DNA of 64,000 nucleotides from Hyphomicrobiales bacterium (GCA_021730985.1 JAKFYI010000014.1:62001-126000), one strand, 5' to 3'. Positions 8,676-18,383 are shown, numbered from the stretch's first letter. Notes: generated by a model from the sequence alone, not told the origin. Numbers and translations are program-made.

Positions 8676-9700
8676 CCGAACTCAAGGAAAAACCACAAAC
8701 CAAGCCGCCGGGCGGGGTGCAGACCGTCACCGTGACCGGCGACGAGGACGGCATGCGGCTTGACCGCTTCTTCGAGGGCCGGTTCCCGGGCCTGTCGTTC
8801 TCCCACATCCAGCGCATCATCCGAAAAGGCGAGGTGCGGGTGAATGGCAAGCGCGCGGAGCCGAAGGACCGGTTGCAGTCCGGCCAGGCGATCCGTATTC
8901 CGCCGCTCAAGATCGACGCGCCGAAGCCGGGTCCCGACGCGCCGGTCGAGCAGAAGGACCGCACCTTCCTCAAATCGATCACGCTTTACGAAGACGACGA
9001 CGTGCTGGTGCTCAACAAGCCGATGGGGCTGGCGGTGCAGGGCGGCTCCGGCACCTACAAGCACGTCGACGGCATGCTGGGTTCGATGCGCGACAAGTCG
9101 GGCCAGCGTCCGCGTCTGGTTCACCGGCTCGACAAGGACACCGCGGGCTGCCTGCTGGTGGCCAAGACCCGGTTTGCGGCATCGGCACTCGCCAAGAATT
9201 TCCGCTCGCGCTCGGCGCGCAAGATCTACTGGGCGCTGGTGGTCGGCGTGCCGAAGCCCAAGCAGGGCCGCATCTCCACGTTCCTCGCCAAGGAAGAGCG
9301 CGAGGAGGACAGCGTGATGGTGATCGCCAAGCATGGCGACGAAGGCGCAAGCCACGCCGTGACCTACTACGCGATGGTGGAGACGGCGGGCCAGAAGCTG
9401 ACCTGGGTGTCGCTCAAGCCGGTCACCGGCCGCACCCACCAGTTGCGTGCCCACATGGAGCACATCGGCCACCCGATCATCGGCGACCCGAAGTACTTCA
9501 ACAAGGAAAACTGGGAATTGCCCGGAGGACTGCAGAAGAAGCTGCACTTGGTGGCCCGGAGGATCGCTATTCCGCATCCGCGCGGCGGCACGATCGACGT
9601 CACCGCGCCGCTGCCGCCGCACATGCTGCAGTCATGGAACCTGCTCGGCTTCGACGCCAAGCGCTACGATCCGATCCTCGATGCCCCGGAGGAAGAATAG
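8672..9700 (+). CDS. RluA-family rRNA pseudouridine synthase
   Basis: A 342-residue protein with an N-terminal S4 RNA-binding domain ('MRLDRFFEGRFPGL', 'VRVNGKRAEP') and a catalytic domain with the RluA signature 'VHRLDKDTAGCLLV', whose Asp is the catalytic nucleophile, and 'TGRTHQLRAHM'. Proteins with S4 plus this domain order are RluC- or RluD-like and modify 23S rRNA uridines. Which site is modified cannot be told here. The start at 8672 (not the track's 8633) overlaps the preceding stop. Confidence 0.92.
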   Translation: MTELKEKPQTKPPGGVQTVTVTGDEDGMRLDRFFEGRFPGLSFSHIQRIIRKGEVRVNGKRAEPKDRLQSGQAIRIPPLKIDAPKPGPDAPVEQKDRTFLKSITLYEDDDVLVLNKPMGLAVQGGSGTYKHVDGMLGSMRDKSGQRPRLVHRLDKDTAGCLLVAKTRFAASALAKNFRSRSARKIYWALVVGVPKPKQGRISTFLAKEEREEDSVMVIAKHGDEGASHAVTYYAMVETAGQKLTWVSLKPVTGRTHQLRAHMEHIGHPIIGDPKYFNKENWELPGGLQKKLHLVARRIAIPHPRGGTIDVTAPLPPHMLQSWNLLGFDAKRYDPILDAPEEE

Positions 9701-9758
9701 GGCGGTGTCGAAAGGGCTGGTTGCCGGGGCTTCCGCTCCTTATCTGAGGGGTATGCCG

Positions 9759-10163
9759 ATGTCGCCGATCAAAGCCGTCTCGCTCGCTCTGGCCGTCCTG
9801 TACGCGGCCGCCGCGCTGCAGCCCGTCATGGCCCAGGACCGCTCCTACGACATCATGGTGGAGGAGGGCGGCAAGCGGCCGAACAAGCGCAAGGCGCCGG
9901 AGCCCGAAATCGCGCCCGATGCCAAGCCGAAGCAGAACACCGAGCCCAGAAGCCGCCCGCGCGGCAGCAGCTATGTGCCGCCGACCGGCCTGCCGCGGAC
10001 CGAGGCGATTGTCGCGCCGCAGCCGCCCGGGGTGTACGTGCCGCCGCCGGTCAACAGCTTCAGCGACCGGGTGAACAACTGCAACCACTCGTTCCCGCTC
10101 AACGCCGGGATCGGCAACAACCCGACCGACCGCAGCTCCTACGTCCGGCAGTGCGCGAATTGA
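9759..10163 (+). CDS. Exported proline-rich protein of unknown function
   Basis: A 134-residue protein. The ATG at 9759 is chosen because GAGGGG lies about seven bases upstream; the in-frame ATG at 9753 would be too close to that site. A signal peptide (about 1-25, 'PVMAQ') is followed by a basic and proline-rich disordered stretch and a short C-terminal motif with two cysteines ('VNNCNHSFPLN' ... 'VRQCAN'). It converges on korB. No family was recognised. Confidence 0.7.
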   Translation: MSPIKAVSLALAVLYAAAALQPVMAQDRSYDIMVEEGGKRPNKRKAPEPEIAPDAKPKQNTEPRSRPRGSSYVPPTGLPRTEAIVAPQPPGVYVPPPVNSFSDRVNNCNHSFPLNAGIGNNPTDRSSYVRQCAN

Positions 10164-10187
10164 TTTTTGCGCGGCGGCGAACGAGGC

Positions 10188-11243
10188 CTAACGCAGGCTG
10201 GCGTTGATCTTGTCCAGCGCGGCGCTGCCCGGGCAAAGCTGTTCGGTGCCGAGCGAGTTGAGCGGCGTGTTCACCGTGTTGAGATGGGCGTGCAGGTCCT
10301 CCGCCTCCGGATCGACGTACAGCAGCCCCGTCACCACCTGACCTTTTGCCGTATGTTTGGCCAGGAATCCCTGTGCGGCCAGCCGGTCGTGCACGTCGTA
10401 GTCGGCATCGAGCTTGCGCAGCGCCAGCGTGGTGCCGTCGTGCTGCTCGACCATCTGAACCGAGCCCGGCTTGTATTCGATCTGGATCGGCGCGCGGCTG
10501 GTGATGACGTCGAGCCGGTTCACCGCCTCGTTATGCTCGCGCACGTAGTCGAAGCTCTTGGTCGAGCCTGTGTGGTTGTTGAAGGCGACGCACGGGCTGA
10601 TGACGTCGATGAAGGCCGCGCCGCGGTGGCGGATCGCGGCTTCGATCAGCGGCACGAGTTGGGTCTTGTCGCCGGAGAACGAGCGGGCGACGAAGCTCGC
10701 GCCGAGTTGCAGCGCGATAGCGGCGAGATCGATCGAACTGTCGGAGTTCACCACGCCGCGCTTGCTCTTGGAGCCGCGGTCGGCGGTGGCGGAGAACTGG
10801 CCTTTGGTCAGTCCGTACACGCCGTTGTTCTCGACGATGTAGGTCATGTTGACGCCGCGGCGGATCGAATGGGCGAACTGGCCGAATCCGATCGAGGCCG
10901 AGTCGCCATCGCCCGACACGCCAAGATAGATCAGGTCGCGGTTGGCGAGGTTGGCGCCGGTCAGCACCGACGGCATGCGGCCGTGCACGGTGTTGAAGCC
11001 ATGCGAATTGCCGAGGAAATAGTCCGGCGTCTTCGACGAGCAGCCGATGCCCGAGATCTTCGCCACCCGGTGCGGCTCGATCGAGAGCTGGAAGCAGGCC
11101 TCGATGATCGCGCCGGTGATGGAGTCGTGGCCGCAGCCGGCGCACAGCGTCGAGACCTTGCCCTCGTAATCGCGATGGGTGAAGCCCAGTTCGTTCTTCG
11201 GCAGGCCCGGGTGATGGAATTTCGGCTTGGCGATGTAGGTCAT
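10188..11243 (-). CDS. korB: 2-oxoacid:ferredoxin oxidoreductase, beta subunit
   Basis: A 351-residue thiamine-diphosphate subunit. It has 'CAGCGHDSITGA', 'SGDGDSASIGFGQ' and 'VENNGVYGLTKGQ', the TPP/Mg-binding motif family of KorB/PorB. With KorA it oxidatively decarboxylates a 2-oxoacid, most likely 2-oxoglutarate, to the acyl-CoA and reduces ferredoxin. It is the last gene of a three-gene operon and overlaps korA by four bases. The substrate is inferred from similarity to KorAB pairs rather than shown. Confidence 0.9.
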   Translation of the reverse strand: MTYIAKPKFHHPGLPKNELGFTHRDYEGKVSTLCAGCGHDSITGAIIEACFQLSIEPHRVAKISGIGCSSKTPDYFLGNSHGFNTVHGRMPSVLTGANLANRDLIYLGVSGDGDSASIGFGQFAHSIRRGVNMTYIVENNGVYGLTKGQFSATADRGSKSKRGVVNSDSSIDLAAIALQLGASFVARSFSGDKTQLVPLIEAAIRHRGAAFIDVISPCVAFNNHTGSTKSFDYVREHNEAVNRLDVITSRAPIQIEYKPGSVQMVEQHDGTTLALRKLDADYDVHDRLAAQGFLAKHTAKGQVVTGLLYVDPEAEDLHAHLNTVNTPLNSLGTEQLCPGSAALDKINASLR

Positions 11244-13084
11244 GACACCACTTTCCGGAGCGGAGTGACTTTGAGCTGATCTTGATGGTCGCCGATCGCC
11301 TTGGCGATGAAGCGCGCCGTGATCGGTGTGCCGTCGTAATGCAGGATCGGCACGAGTCGGATCGGATCGATGTCGTTCTCGTTGACGATCATGGAGCGAA
11401 GCTGCGCGTCGCGGTTCTGCTCGACCACGTAGACGAAGTCGTGATTGGCGATGAAGCTGGCCACGCTGGAATGAAACGGGAAGGCGCGTATCCGTAGCCG
11501 GTCAAGCTGGTGGCCGTGCGCTTCCAGCATGCCGATCGCCTCGTCCATCGCAGGCGAGGTCGAGCCATAGTAGATCACGCCGTACTTGGTCTGCTTGGCG
11601 GCGTTGGCCTGCAATGGCCGCGGCACCATGTCCTTGGCGGTCTCGAACTTGCGCAGCAGGCGCTGCATGTTGTCCTGGTAGGCCGGGCCTTCCTCGGTGT
11701 AGCGCGCGTAGCGGTCGCGCGACGTGCCGCGGGTGAAGAACGAGCCCTTGGTCGGATGCGTGCCGGGGTAGGTGCGGAACGGGATGCCGTCGCCATCGAC
11801 GTCGAGATAGCGGCCGAAGTCGCGGCCATCGTCGAGCATCTCGGCGGTCATCACCTTGCCGCGGTCATACGCCTTGCTCTCGTCCCACTTGAACGGGCGG
11901 CAGAGCCTGTGGTTCATGCCGATGTCGAGATCGAGCATCAGGAAGATCATGGTCTGAAGCCGCTCGGCAAGGTCGAAGCACTGCGCCGCCATTTCGAAGC
12001 CCTCGGCGGGATCTTCGGGAAACAGCAGCACATGCTTGGTGTCGCCGTGCGAGGCATAGGCGCAGGAGATCAGGTCGCACTGCTGGGTGCGGGTCGGCAT
12101 GCCGGTTGAAGGACCGGCGCGCTGCACATTGAAGATCACCGCCGGGATTTCGGCGAAATACGACAGCCCGATGAACTCCGTCATCAGCGAGACGCCGGGG
12201 CCTGACGTTGTGGTGAAGGCGCGGGCGCCGTTCCAGCCGGCGCCGACCACGATGCCGATCGAAGCCAGTTCATCCTCGCCCTGGACGATGGCGTATTTCG
12301 CCTTCTTGGTTTCCGCGTCGTGGCGCAGCCGCTTGCAGTGGTTGGTGAAGGCCTCGGCGAGCGAGGACGATGGCGTGATCGGGTACCAGGCGCAAACCGT
12401 TGCGCCGCCATAGACGGCCCCCAGCGCCGCTGCGCTGTTGCCTTCGACGAAGATGCGGTCGCCGACTTTGTCGGCCTTCTGCACCCGCAGCCCGATCGGA
12501 ACCTTGAGGTTGGACAGCGCCCAGTCGCGGCCAAGATGCAGCGCGTGGACGTTCGACGACAGCAGCTTTTCCTTGCCCTTGTACTGCTCGCCGATCAGAG
12601 CCTCGATCGCCTTGGCGTCCATGTCGAGCATGGCCGACAGCGCGCCGAGATAGATGATGTTCTTGAACAGTTGGCGCTGGCGCGGATCGGTATAGGTCGA
12701 GTTGGTGATGGCGGTGAGCGGCACGCCCAGCACCGTGATGTCCTCGCGGAACTTCGACGCCGGCATCGGCTTCGTGCTGTCGTAGAACAGGTAGCCACCG
12801 GGCTCGATCGAGGCGATGTCCTTGTCCCAGGTCTGGGGGTTCATCGCGACCATCATATCGACGCCGCCGCGCGCGCCGAGATAGCCCGCTTCCGTCACGC
12901 GCACCTCGTACCAGGTCGGCAGGCCCTGGATGTTGGACGGGAAGATGTTGCGCGGCGACACCGGGATGCCCATTCGCAGGATAGACCGTGCGAACAGTTC
13001 GTTTGCGCTCGCCGAGCCGGAGCCGTTGACGTTGGCGAAGCGGATGACGAAGTCGTTTACGCTGCTGATCGGGTTTGCTGGCAT
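11240..13084 (-). CDS. korA: 2-oxoacid:ferredoxin oxidoreductase, fused gamma-alpha subunit
   Basis: A 614-residue protein. The track's start at 13357 runs into the upstream gene; 'MPANPISSVNDF' at 13084 is the sensible start and overlaps the upstream gene by 28 bp. The N-terminal 190 residues are the gamma domain ('NVNGSGSASANELF', 'ARGGVDMMVAMN'). The rest is the alpha/pyrimidine-binding region with 'GAVYGGATVCAWYPITPS' and 'GAGWNGARAFTTTSGPG'. The gamma-alpha fusion is typical of bacterial KorA. It works with KorB and, by context, with the ferredoxin-like fusion upstream. Confidence 0.92.
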   Translation of the reverse strand: MPANPISSVNDFVIRFANVNGSGSASANELFARSILRMGIPVSPRNIFPSNIQGLPTWYEVRVTEAGYLGARGGVDMMVAMNPQTWDKDIASIEPGGYLFYDSTKPMPASKFREDITVLGVPLTAITNSTYTDPRQRQLFKNIIYLGALSAMLDMDAKAIEALIGEQYKGKEKLLSSNVHALHLGRDWALSNLKVPIGLRVQKADKVGDRIFVEGNSAAALGAVYGGATVCAWYPITPSSSLAEAFTNHCKRLRHDAETKKAKYAIVQGEDELASIGIVVGAGWNGARAFTTTSGPGVSLMTEFIGLSYFAEIPAVIFNVQRAGPSTGMPTRTQQCDLISCAYASHGDTKHVLLFPEDPAEGFEMAAQCFDLAERLQTMIFLMLDLDIGMNHRLCRPFKWDESKAYDRGKVMTAEMLDDGRDFGRYLDVDGDGIPFRTYPGTHPTKGSFFTRGTSRDRYARYTEEGPAYQDNMQRLLRKFETAKDMVPRPLQANAAKQTKYGVIYYGSTSPAMDEAIGMLEAHGHQLDRLRIRAFPFHSSVASFIANHDFVYVVEQNRDAQLRSMIVNENDIDPIRLVPILHYDGTPITARFIAKAIGDHQDQLKVTPLRKVVS

Positions 13085-14862
13085 GATGAGTTCGCGTGGG
13101 TCATGTCGATGAGATATTTCTGCATGTCCCACGCACCGGTGGGGCAACGCTCGGCGCAGAGGCCGCAGTGCAGGCAGACGTCCTCGTCCTTCACCATCAC
13201 GGCGCCGGTCTTCAGGCCGTCGGCCACGTAAAGGTCCTGGGTCAGGTTGACCGCCGGCGCCTTGAGTCTGGTCCGCAAATCCGTTTCTTCGCCGTTGGCG
13301 GTGAAGGTGATGCAGTCCATCGGGCAGATATCGACGCAGGCATCGCACTCGATGCACAGCGATGACGTGAAGACGGTCTGCACATCACAGTTCAGGCATC
13401 GTTGCGCCTCGGCGAAGGCCAGTTGCGGGTCGAAGCCAAGCTCCACCTCGGCTCGGATGTCCTTCAACGCGATCACCTTGTCGCGCATCGGCACACGGAA
13501 CCGCTTGTCGCCGGAAATGTCGTTGTCGTAGCTCCACTCGTGGATGCCCATCTTCTGGCTGCTGACTTGGACATCGGGCAGGGGACGTTCGGTGATGTCC
13601 TCGCCGGACAGCAGTTTATGGATGGAAAGCGCGGCGTCATGGCCGTGCGCCACCGCCCAGATGATGTTCTTGGGGCCGAACGCGCTGTCGCCGCCGAAGA
13701 ACACGCCGGGGTGGGTCGAGGCCATGGTCTTGGCATCGACCTGGGGCATGTCCCACTTGTCGAACTCGATGCCGATGTCGCGCTCGATCCAGGGGAACGC
13801 GTTCTCCTGGCCGACCGCCACCAGCACGTCATCGCAGGGAATGTGCTGGTCCGGCTCGCCGGCGTTCACCAGGTTGCGGCGGCCCTTGGCGTCGTACTCC
13901 GCCTTCACCTTCTCGAACACCACGCCGGTCAGCTTGCCGTTATCGTGGGTGAATTCCTTGGGCACCAGGAAATTGAGGATCGGGATGTCTTCGTGCATCG
14001 CGTCCTCCTTTTCCCAGGGGGAGGCCTTCATCTCCTCGAAGCCGGAGCGCACGACCACCTTGACGTCTTCGCCGCCGAGCCGGCGCGAGGAGCGGCAGCA
14101 GTCCATGGCGGTGTTGCCGCCGCCCAGCACGATGACGCGCTTGCCGATCTTGGTGGTGTGGCCGAACGACACCGAGGACAGCCAGTCGATGCCGATGTGG
14201 ATGTTCTTGGCCGCTTCCTTGCGGCCCGGAATGTCGAGCTCGCGGCCGCGCGGCGCGCCGGAGCCGACGAATACCGCGTCATAACCTTCGGCAAGAAGCG
14301 CCTTCAGGCTGTCGATGCGTTTTCCGCCGATGAACTCGATGCCCATGTCGAGGATGTAGCCGGTCTCCTCGTCGATCACCGCGTCGGGCAGGCGAAACTT
14401 CGGAATTTGCGAGCGCATCATGCCGCCGGACCGCGGGTCCTGGTCGAACACGGTGCAGGCGTAGCCAAGCGGCGCGAGATCGCGCGCCACGGTGAGCGAA
14501 GCGGGGCCGCCGCCGACCAGCGCGACGCGCTTGCCGTTTTGCGCGTTCTTCGTCATCGGCTTCGGCATCCGGCCGCTGACATCGTCCTTGTAGTCGGCGG
14601 TGACGCGCTTGAGCCGGCAGATCGCGACCGGATCCTTCTCGACGCGGCCGCGCCGGCACGCCGGTTCGCACGGACGGTCGCAGGTGCGTCCGAGAATTCC
14701 CGGAAACACGTTGGATTTCCAATTGACCATGTAGGCGTCGCTGTAGCGACCCTCGGCGATCAATCGGATGTATTCGGGGACCGGCGTGTGTGCCGGACAA
14801 GCCCATTGGCAATCGACGACTTTATGAAAGTAGTCCGGTGCCGCGATATCGGTCGGTTTCAT
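13057..14862 (-). CDS. GltD-like FAD/NAD(P)H oxidoreductase fused to 2x[4Fe-4S] ferredoxin
   Basis: A 601-residue fusion. The N-terminal Fe-S region has cysteine sets in 'CQWACPAHTPVPEY' and 'CDRPCEPACRRG', as in GltD and dihydropyrimidine dehydrogenase. The FAD site is 'VALVGGGPASLTVARDL' (about 112), the NAD(P)H site is 'VIVLGGGNTAMDCCR' (about 245), and a second FAD motif is 'GVFFGGDSAFGP'. The C-terminus holds two 4Fe-4S sites, 'CIECDACVDICPMDC' and 'CLHCGLCAERCP'. It is first in the operon with korA and korB, so it probably passes electrons between reduced ferredoxin-type clusters and NAD(P). It is not glutamate synthase: no large subunit is nearby. Confidence 0.88.
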   Translation of the reverse strand: MKPTDIAAPDYFHKVVDCQWACPAHTPVPEYIRLIAEGRYSDAYMVNWKSNVFPGILGRTCDRPCEPACRRGRVEKDPVAICRLKRVTADYKDDVSGRMPKPMTKNAQNGKRVALVGGGPASLTVARDLAPLGYACTVFDQDPRSGGMMRSQIPKFRLPDAVIDEETGYILDMGIEFIGGKRIDSLKALLAEGYDAVFVGSGAPRGRELDIPGRKEAAKNIHIGIDWLSSVSFGHTTKIGKRVIVLGGGNTAMDCCRSSRRLGGEDVKVVVRSGFEEMKASPWEKEDAMHEDIPILNFLVPKEFTHDNGKLTGVVFEKVKAEYDAKGRRNLVNAGEPDQHIPCDDVLVAVGQENAFPWIERDIGIEFDKWDMPQVDAKTMASTHPGVFFGGDSAFGPKNIIWAVAHGHDAALSIHKLLSGEDITERPLPDVQVSSQKMGIHEWSYDNDISGDKRFRVPMRDKVIALKDIRAEVELGFDPQLAFAEAQRCLNCDVQTVFTSSLCIECDACVDICPMDCITFTANGEETDLRTRLKAPAVNLTQDLYVADGLKTGAVMVKDEDVCLHCGLCAERCPTGAWDMQKYLIDMTHANSSCQQTRSAA

Positions 14863-15118
14863 TTACTCCTGTTCTGCGTGCATCCCCTCGGAGCTCTGTC
14901 GAGTGGCGGTCACACAGCCTTTGCGAATTTCATCCCCAGCGGCCCGGCCTTTAAGACACCGATTCCGACGGCCGGATGTTAGTTTAGACGGCTTCCGAAT
15001 TCTACCCGCGTCAGGGGGCCTGACACCGTCTTGTGAAGGCGCCGCCAGCCCCGAAAGCTGTGGTATGGCAAGCTTGCGCCGCCTGGGCGCTGGATTGTGC
15101 GGCGCACAATAAACCGTG

Positions 15119-15907
15119 ATGCGCGATATCTTCACCGAGATCTTTGCCAGCGAGCCTGTGGACCCCATCGAGGCGGCGCGCCGCTCGCTGCGGCCGAAGA
15201 AGCTGCGCGCGCGGTTCTACCAGCGCGCACACGTCAGCGATGCGCCGGCCGAAGGCACGGAAAGCCACGCCGTGCTGCTCGACGGCAGGCCGATCCGCAC
15301 GCCGGTACGCGAACCGCTCGCCGCGCCGTCGAAGGAATTGGCGCAGGCGATCGCGGACGAATGGCAGGAGCAGAGCGATCTGATCGACCCGGCGCGGATG
15401 CCGCTGACGCGGCTCGCGAACTCGATCATCGATGGCGTGGTGCCGCGGCCAGGGCCGGTGGCAGCCGAGATCGAGAAATATCTCGGGTCGGACCTGGTGC
15501 TCTATCGCGCCAGCGAGCCGGAGGGCCTGGTGGCCAACCAGGCGCGGCACTGGGATCCGGTGGTCGCGTGGGCGAGGGAAGAGCTTGGCGCGCGCTTCCT
15601 GCTGATCGACGGATTGAGCTTCGTGGCGCAGCCGCCGGAGGCGGTGGCCGCCGCGATTCAGGCGGTGCCGCGCGATCCGTGGCGGCTCGGCGCGGTGAAC
15701 GCGGCAACGTCGATGACCGGTTCGGCGCTGATTGCGCTGGCGCTCGCGAACGGCCGTCTCGATGTCGATGCGGCGTGGGCCGCGGCGCATGTCGATGAAG
15801 ACTGGAACATCGAGAAGTGGGGACGCGACGAGCAGGAACTCGAGCGCCGTGCCTTCCGTTTTGCCGAAATGCAGGCGGCGGCGCGAGTGCTGTCCGTCTT
15901 GAAATAG
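15119..15907 (+). CDS. ATP12-family F1-ATPase assembly chaperone
   Basis: A 262-residue cytoplasmic protein. The core 'HAVLLDGRPIRTPVREPLA', 'IADEWQEQSDLIDPARMPLTRLA' and 'DWNIEKWGRD' are hallmarks of ATP12, which guides alpha-subunit assembly into F1-ATPase in mitochondria and is conserved in alphaproteobacteria. The start is ATG 15119, with a GTG directly before it at 15116 as the alternative. No strong ribosome site is visible. The 256 bp upstream separate it from the divergent kor operon. It supports an alphaproteobacterial host. Confidence 0.92.
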   Translation: MRDIFTEIFASEPVDPIEAARRSLRPKKLRARFYQRAHVSDAPAEGTESHAVLLDGRPIRTPVREPLAAPSKELAQAIADEWQEQSDLIDPARMPLTRLANSIIDGVVPRPGPVAAEIEKYLGSDLVLYRASEPEGLVANQARHWDPVVAWAREELGARFLLIDGLSFVAQPPEAVAAAIQAVPRDPWRLGAVNAATSMTGSALIALALANGRLDVDAAWAAAHVDEDWNIEKWGRDEQELERRAFRFAEMQAAARVLSVLK

Positions 15908-15922
15908 CAGGGAGAGAAACCG

Positions 15923-16495
15923 ATGAACGCCAAGCCGCCGCGCTTTCCGCAATTGACGCTTGAGGAACTCAACCCCGACCAGCGCAAGCTCGCCGACGAG
16001 ATTGTGAAATTCTCCAGCGTCGGGATCGGCGGCCCCTACAACATCCTGATGCGCAGCCCCGTGCTGCTGCGGCGCATGCTGGACCTGTGGAATTATCTGC
16101 GCTGGCACACCTCGCTGCCGCTGCACCTCAACGAGTTCGCCATCCTGATCGTCGGGCGGCGCTGGCGCTCGCAGGTGGAGTGGTATGCCCACGTCCCGAT
16201 CGCGATCAAGGCCGGGCTGTCGGAGACGATCATCGCCGACCTCAAGCAGAAGAAACGCCCGGAGGGCATGAAGGACGACGAGGCGATCGTCTATGACCTT
16301 TGCACGGAGCTTGCCGCCAACCACAAGGTCTCCGACGAGACGTTCGCCCGCGCCAAGAGCATCCTCGGCGAGCAGCAGGTGGTCGATCTGGTGGCGGTGA
16401 GCGGGGCCTACGTCATGACCGCGATGCTGCTGTCGGTGGCCGACGCGATGCCGCCGGAGGGCAAGGAACTGCCGTTCAAGCCGGGCGAGCCGTAA
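15923..16495 (+). CDS. Carboxymuconolactone decarboxylase-family protein
   Basis: A 190-residue helical protein. The segment 'NEFAILIVGRRWRSQVEWYA' followed by 'HVPIAIKAGLS' is the CMD-family core with the conserved Glu/His. There is no CxxC pair, so it is unlikely to be an AhpD-type redox enzyme. It starts 15 bp after the ATP12 gene with AGGGAGA upstream, so the two are probably co-transcribed. The actual reaction is unknown; many such proteins are annotated only by fold. Confidence 0.82.
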   Translation: MNAKPPRFPQLTLEELNPDQRKLADEIVKFSSVGIGGPYNILMRSPVLLRRMLDLWNYLRWHTSLPLHLNEFAILIVGRRWRSQVEWYAHVPIAIKAGLSETIIADLKQKKRPEGMKDDEAIVYDLCTELAANHKVSDETFARAKSILGEQQVVDLVAVSGAYVMTAMLLSVADAMPPEGKELPFKPGEP

Positions 16496-16538
16496 GCCCC
16501 GTTCGTTCCGCCGTCATTCCAGCACCGCTCTCCCTTTA

Positions 16539-16672
16539 CCTCTCCCCGCAAGCGGGGAGAGGTCGCCTGCCGAGCGCAGCGAAGGCGGGCGGGTGAGGGG
16601 GACTATCGGCAGAACTGATGCTTGGAGACAGCCCCTCACCCCGACCCTCTCCCCGCTAATGCGGGGAGAGGG
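16539..16672. repeat. Compound inverted repeat with two CTCTCCCCGC hairpins
   Basis: Two near-perfect hairpins, CCTCTCCCCGC-AA-GCGGGGAGAGG (16539-16562) and CCCTCTCCCCGC-TAAT-GCGGGGAGAGGG (16645-16672), flank a middle part with a longer-range inverted pair, GTGAGGGG (16593) and CCCCTCAC (16632). The unit sits between a CMD-family gene and pccB. It looks like a dispersed bacterial repeat of the MITE/REP type. No coding capacity was found in it. Confidence 0.7.
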
Positions 16673-16770
16673 AGCGGAGAGAGCGTGCAGGCCAGGAGAG
16701 GAGCGGAGAGGCCCCCGCCGTGGTATGGCTTTTGCCAGGGATTGGCTGGGATTCACCGGGGCTGCGGTCC

Positions 16771-18303
16771 ATGAAAGACATGCTCGAACGGCTCGAACAG
16801 CGGCGCGACCAGGCCCGCCTCGGCGGCGGCCAGGCGCGCATCGAGGCGCAGCACAAGCGCGGCAAGCTGACCGCCCGCGAGCGCGTCGAACTCCTGCTCG
16901 ACAAGGGCTCGTTCGAGGAGTTCGACATGTTCGTCGAGCATCGCTCGTCCGACTTCGGCATGGAGAAAACGAAAATCCCCGGCGACGGCGTGGTGACCGG
17001 CTGGGGCACCGTGAACGGGCGCACCGTCTACCTGTTCTCCAAGGACTTCACAGTGTTCGGCGGCTCGCTCTCCGAGACGCACGCCCAGAAGATCATCAAG
17101 GTGCAGGACATGGCGATGAAGGCGCGCGCGCCGATCATCGGCCTGTTCGACGCCGGCGGTGCCCGCATCCAGGAGGGCGTCGCTTCGCTCGGCGGCTACG
17201 GCGAGGTGTTCAAGCGCAACGTGCTGGCCTCGGGCGTGATCCCGCAGATCAGCGTCATCATGGGCCCGTGCGCCGGCGGCGACGTCTATTCGCCGGCCAT
17301 GACCGACTTCATCTTCATGGTGAAGGACACCAGCTACATGTTCGTCACCGGCCCCGACGTGGTGAAGACCGTGACCAACGAGGTGGTGACCGCGGAGGAG
17401 CTTGGCGGCGCGTCGGTGCACGCCACCAAGTCCTCGATCGCCGACGGCGCCTACGACGACGACGTGCAGTGCCTGCTGCAGATGCGCCGGCTGATCGACT
17501 TCCTGCCGTCGAGCAACTCGAGCGGCGTGCCGGAGTGGCCTTCGCACGACGACATCGAGCGCGAGGATGCCTCGCTCGACACGCTGATCCCCGACAACCC
17601 GAACAAGCCCTACGACATCAAGGAACTGATCCGGAAGGTGGTGGACGAGGGCGATTTCTTCGAGATCGCCGAGACCTTCGCGCGCAACATCGTCACCGGC
17701 TTCGGCCGCGTCGCCGGCCGCACCGTGGGCTTCGTCGCCAACCAGCCGATGGCGCTGGCCGGCGTGCTCGACAGCGACGCCTCGCGCAAGGCCGCGCGCT
17801 TCGTGCGCTTCTGCGATGCGTTCGAAATCCCGATTGTGACCTTCGTGGACGTGCCGGGATTTTTGCCGGGCACCGCGCAAGAGCAGGGCGGCCTGATCAA
17901 GCACGGCGCCAAGCTGTTGTTCGCCTATTCGCAGGCCACGGTGCCGCTCGTCACCGTCATCACCCGCAAGGCGTTCGGCGGCGCCTATGACGTGATGGCG
18001 TCAAAGCACGTCGGCGGCGATCTCAACTACGCCTGGCCGACCGCGCAGATCGCGGTGATGGGGGCGAAGGGCGCGGTCGAGATCATTTTCCGCGCCGACA
18101 TCGGCGACAAGGACAAGATCGCGGCGCGCACCAAGGAATACGAGGACCGGTTTCTATCTCCGTTCGTCGCAGCGGAGCGCGGCTACATCGACGACGTGAT
18201 CATGCCGCGCTCGACGCGCAAGCGGATTGCGAGGGCGCTGGGGATGTTGAAGGGGAAGAAGGTCGAGATGCCGGCCCGGAAGCATGACAATTTGCCGGTG
18301 TGA
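16771..18303 (+). CDS. pccB: Propionyl-CoA carboxylase, beta (carboxyltransferase) subunit
   Basis: A 510-residue protein, the standard PccB length when started at ATG 16771 ('[12 protein letters not shown]') instead of the track's GTG at 16720. It has the biotin-carboxyl-transferase motifs '[19 protein letters not shown]', '[17 protein letters not shown]' and '[20 protein letters not shown]', and the C-terminal oxyanion region '[10 protein letters not shown]'. It transfers CO2 from biotin to propionyl-CoA to make methylmalonyl-CoA. Its alpha partner candidate is at 37364-39379, about 19 kb away, so the subunits are not in one operon. Confidence 0.93.
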   Translation: MKDMLERLEQRRDQARLGGGQARIEAQHKRGKLTARERVELLLDKGSFEEFDMFVEHRSSDFGMEKTKIPGDGVVTGWGTVNGRTVYLFSKDFTVFGGSLSETHAQKIIKVQDMAMKARAPIIGLFDAGGARIQEGVASLGGYGEVFKRNVLASGVIPQISVIMGPCAGGDVYSPAMTDFIFMVKDTSYMFVTGPDVVKTVTNEVVTAEELGGASVHATKSSIADGAYDDDVQCLLQMRRLIDFLPSSNSSGVPEWPSHDDIEREDASLDTLIPDNPNKPYDIKELIRKVVDEGDFFEIAETFARNIVTGFGRVAGRTVGFVANQPMALAGVLDSDASRKAARFVRFCDAFEIPIVTFVDVPGFLPGTAQEQGGLIKHGAKLLFAYSQATVPLVTVITRKAFGGAYDVMASKHVGGDLNYAWPTAQIAVMGAKGAVEIIFRADIGDKDKIAARTKEYEDRFLSPFVAAERGYIDDVIMPRSTRKRIARALGMLKGKKVEMPARKHDNLPV

Positions 18304-18383
18304 GCCTAGAACAATTGGACACTTTTATTTTAGCCAAGTAGCGGTTTGTCGGATTTCTGAACAGTCATCGAGGGCATTTTGGG

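Noticed and set aside
10167-11279. Plus-strand ORF of 370 aa over korB
   Set aside because: Shadow frame; the minus strand carries full TPP motifs.
13402-14982. Plus-strand ORF of 526 aa over the Fe-S flavoprotein gene
   Set aside because: Shadow frame rich in Arg/His/Ala with no motifs.
16496-16690. CRISPR array from the repeated CTCTCCCCGC blocks
   Set aside because: Only two hairpins in inverted arrangement, without regular repeat-spacer spacing and without cas genes.
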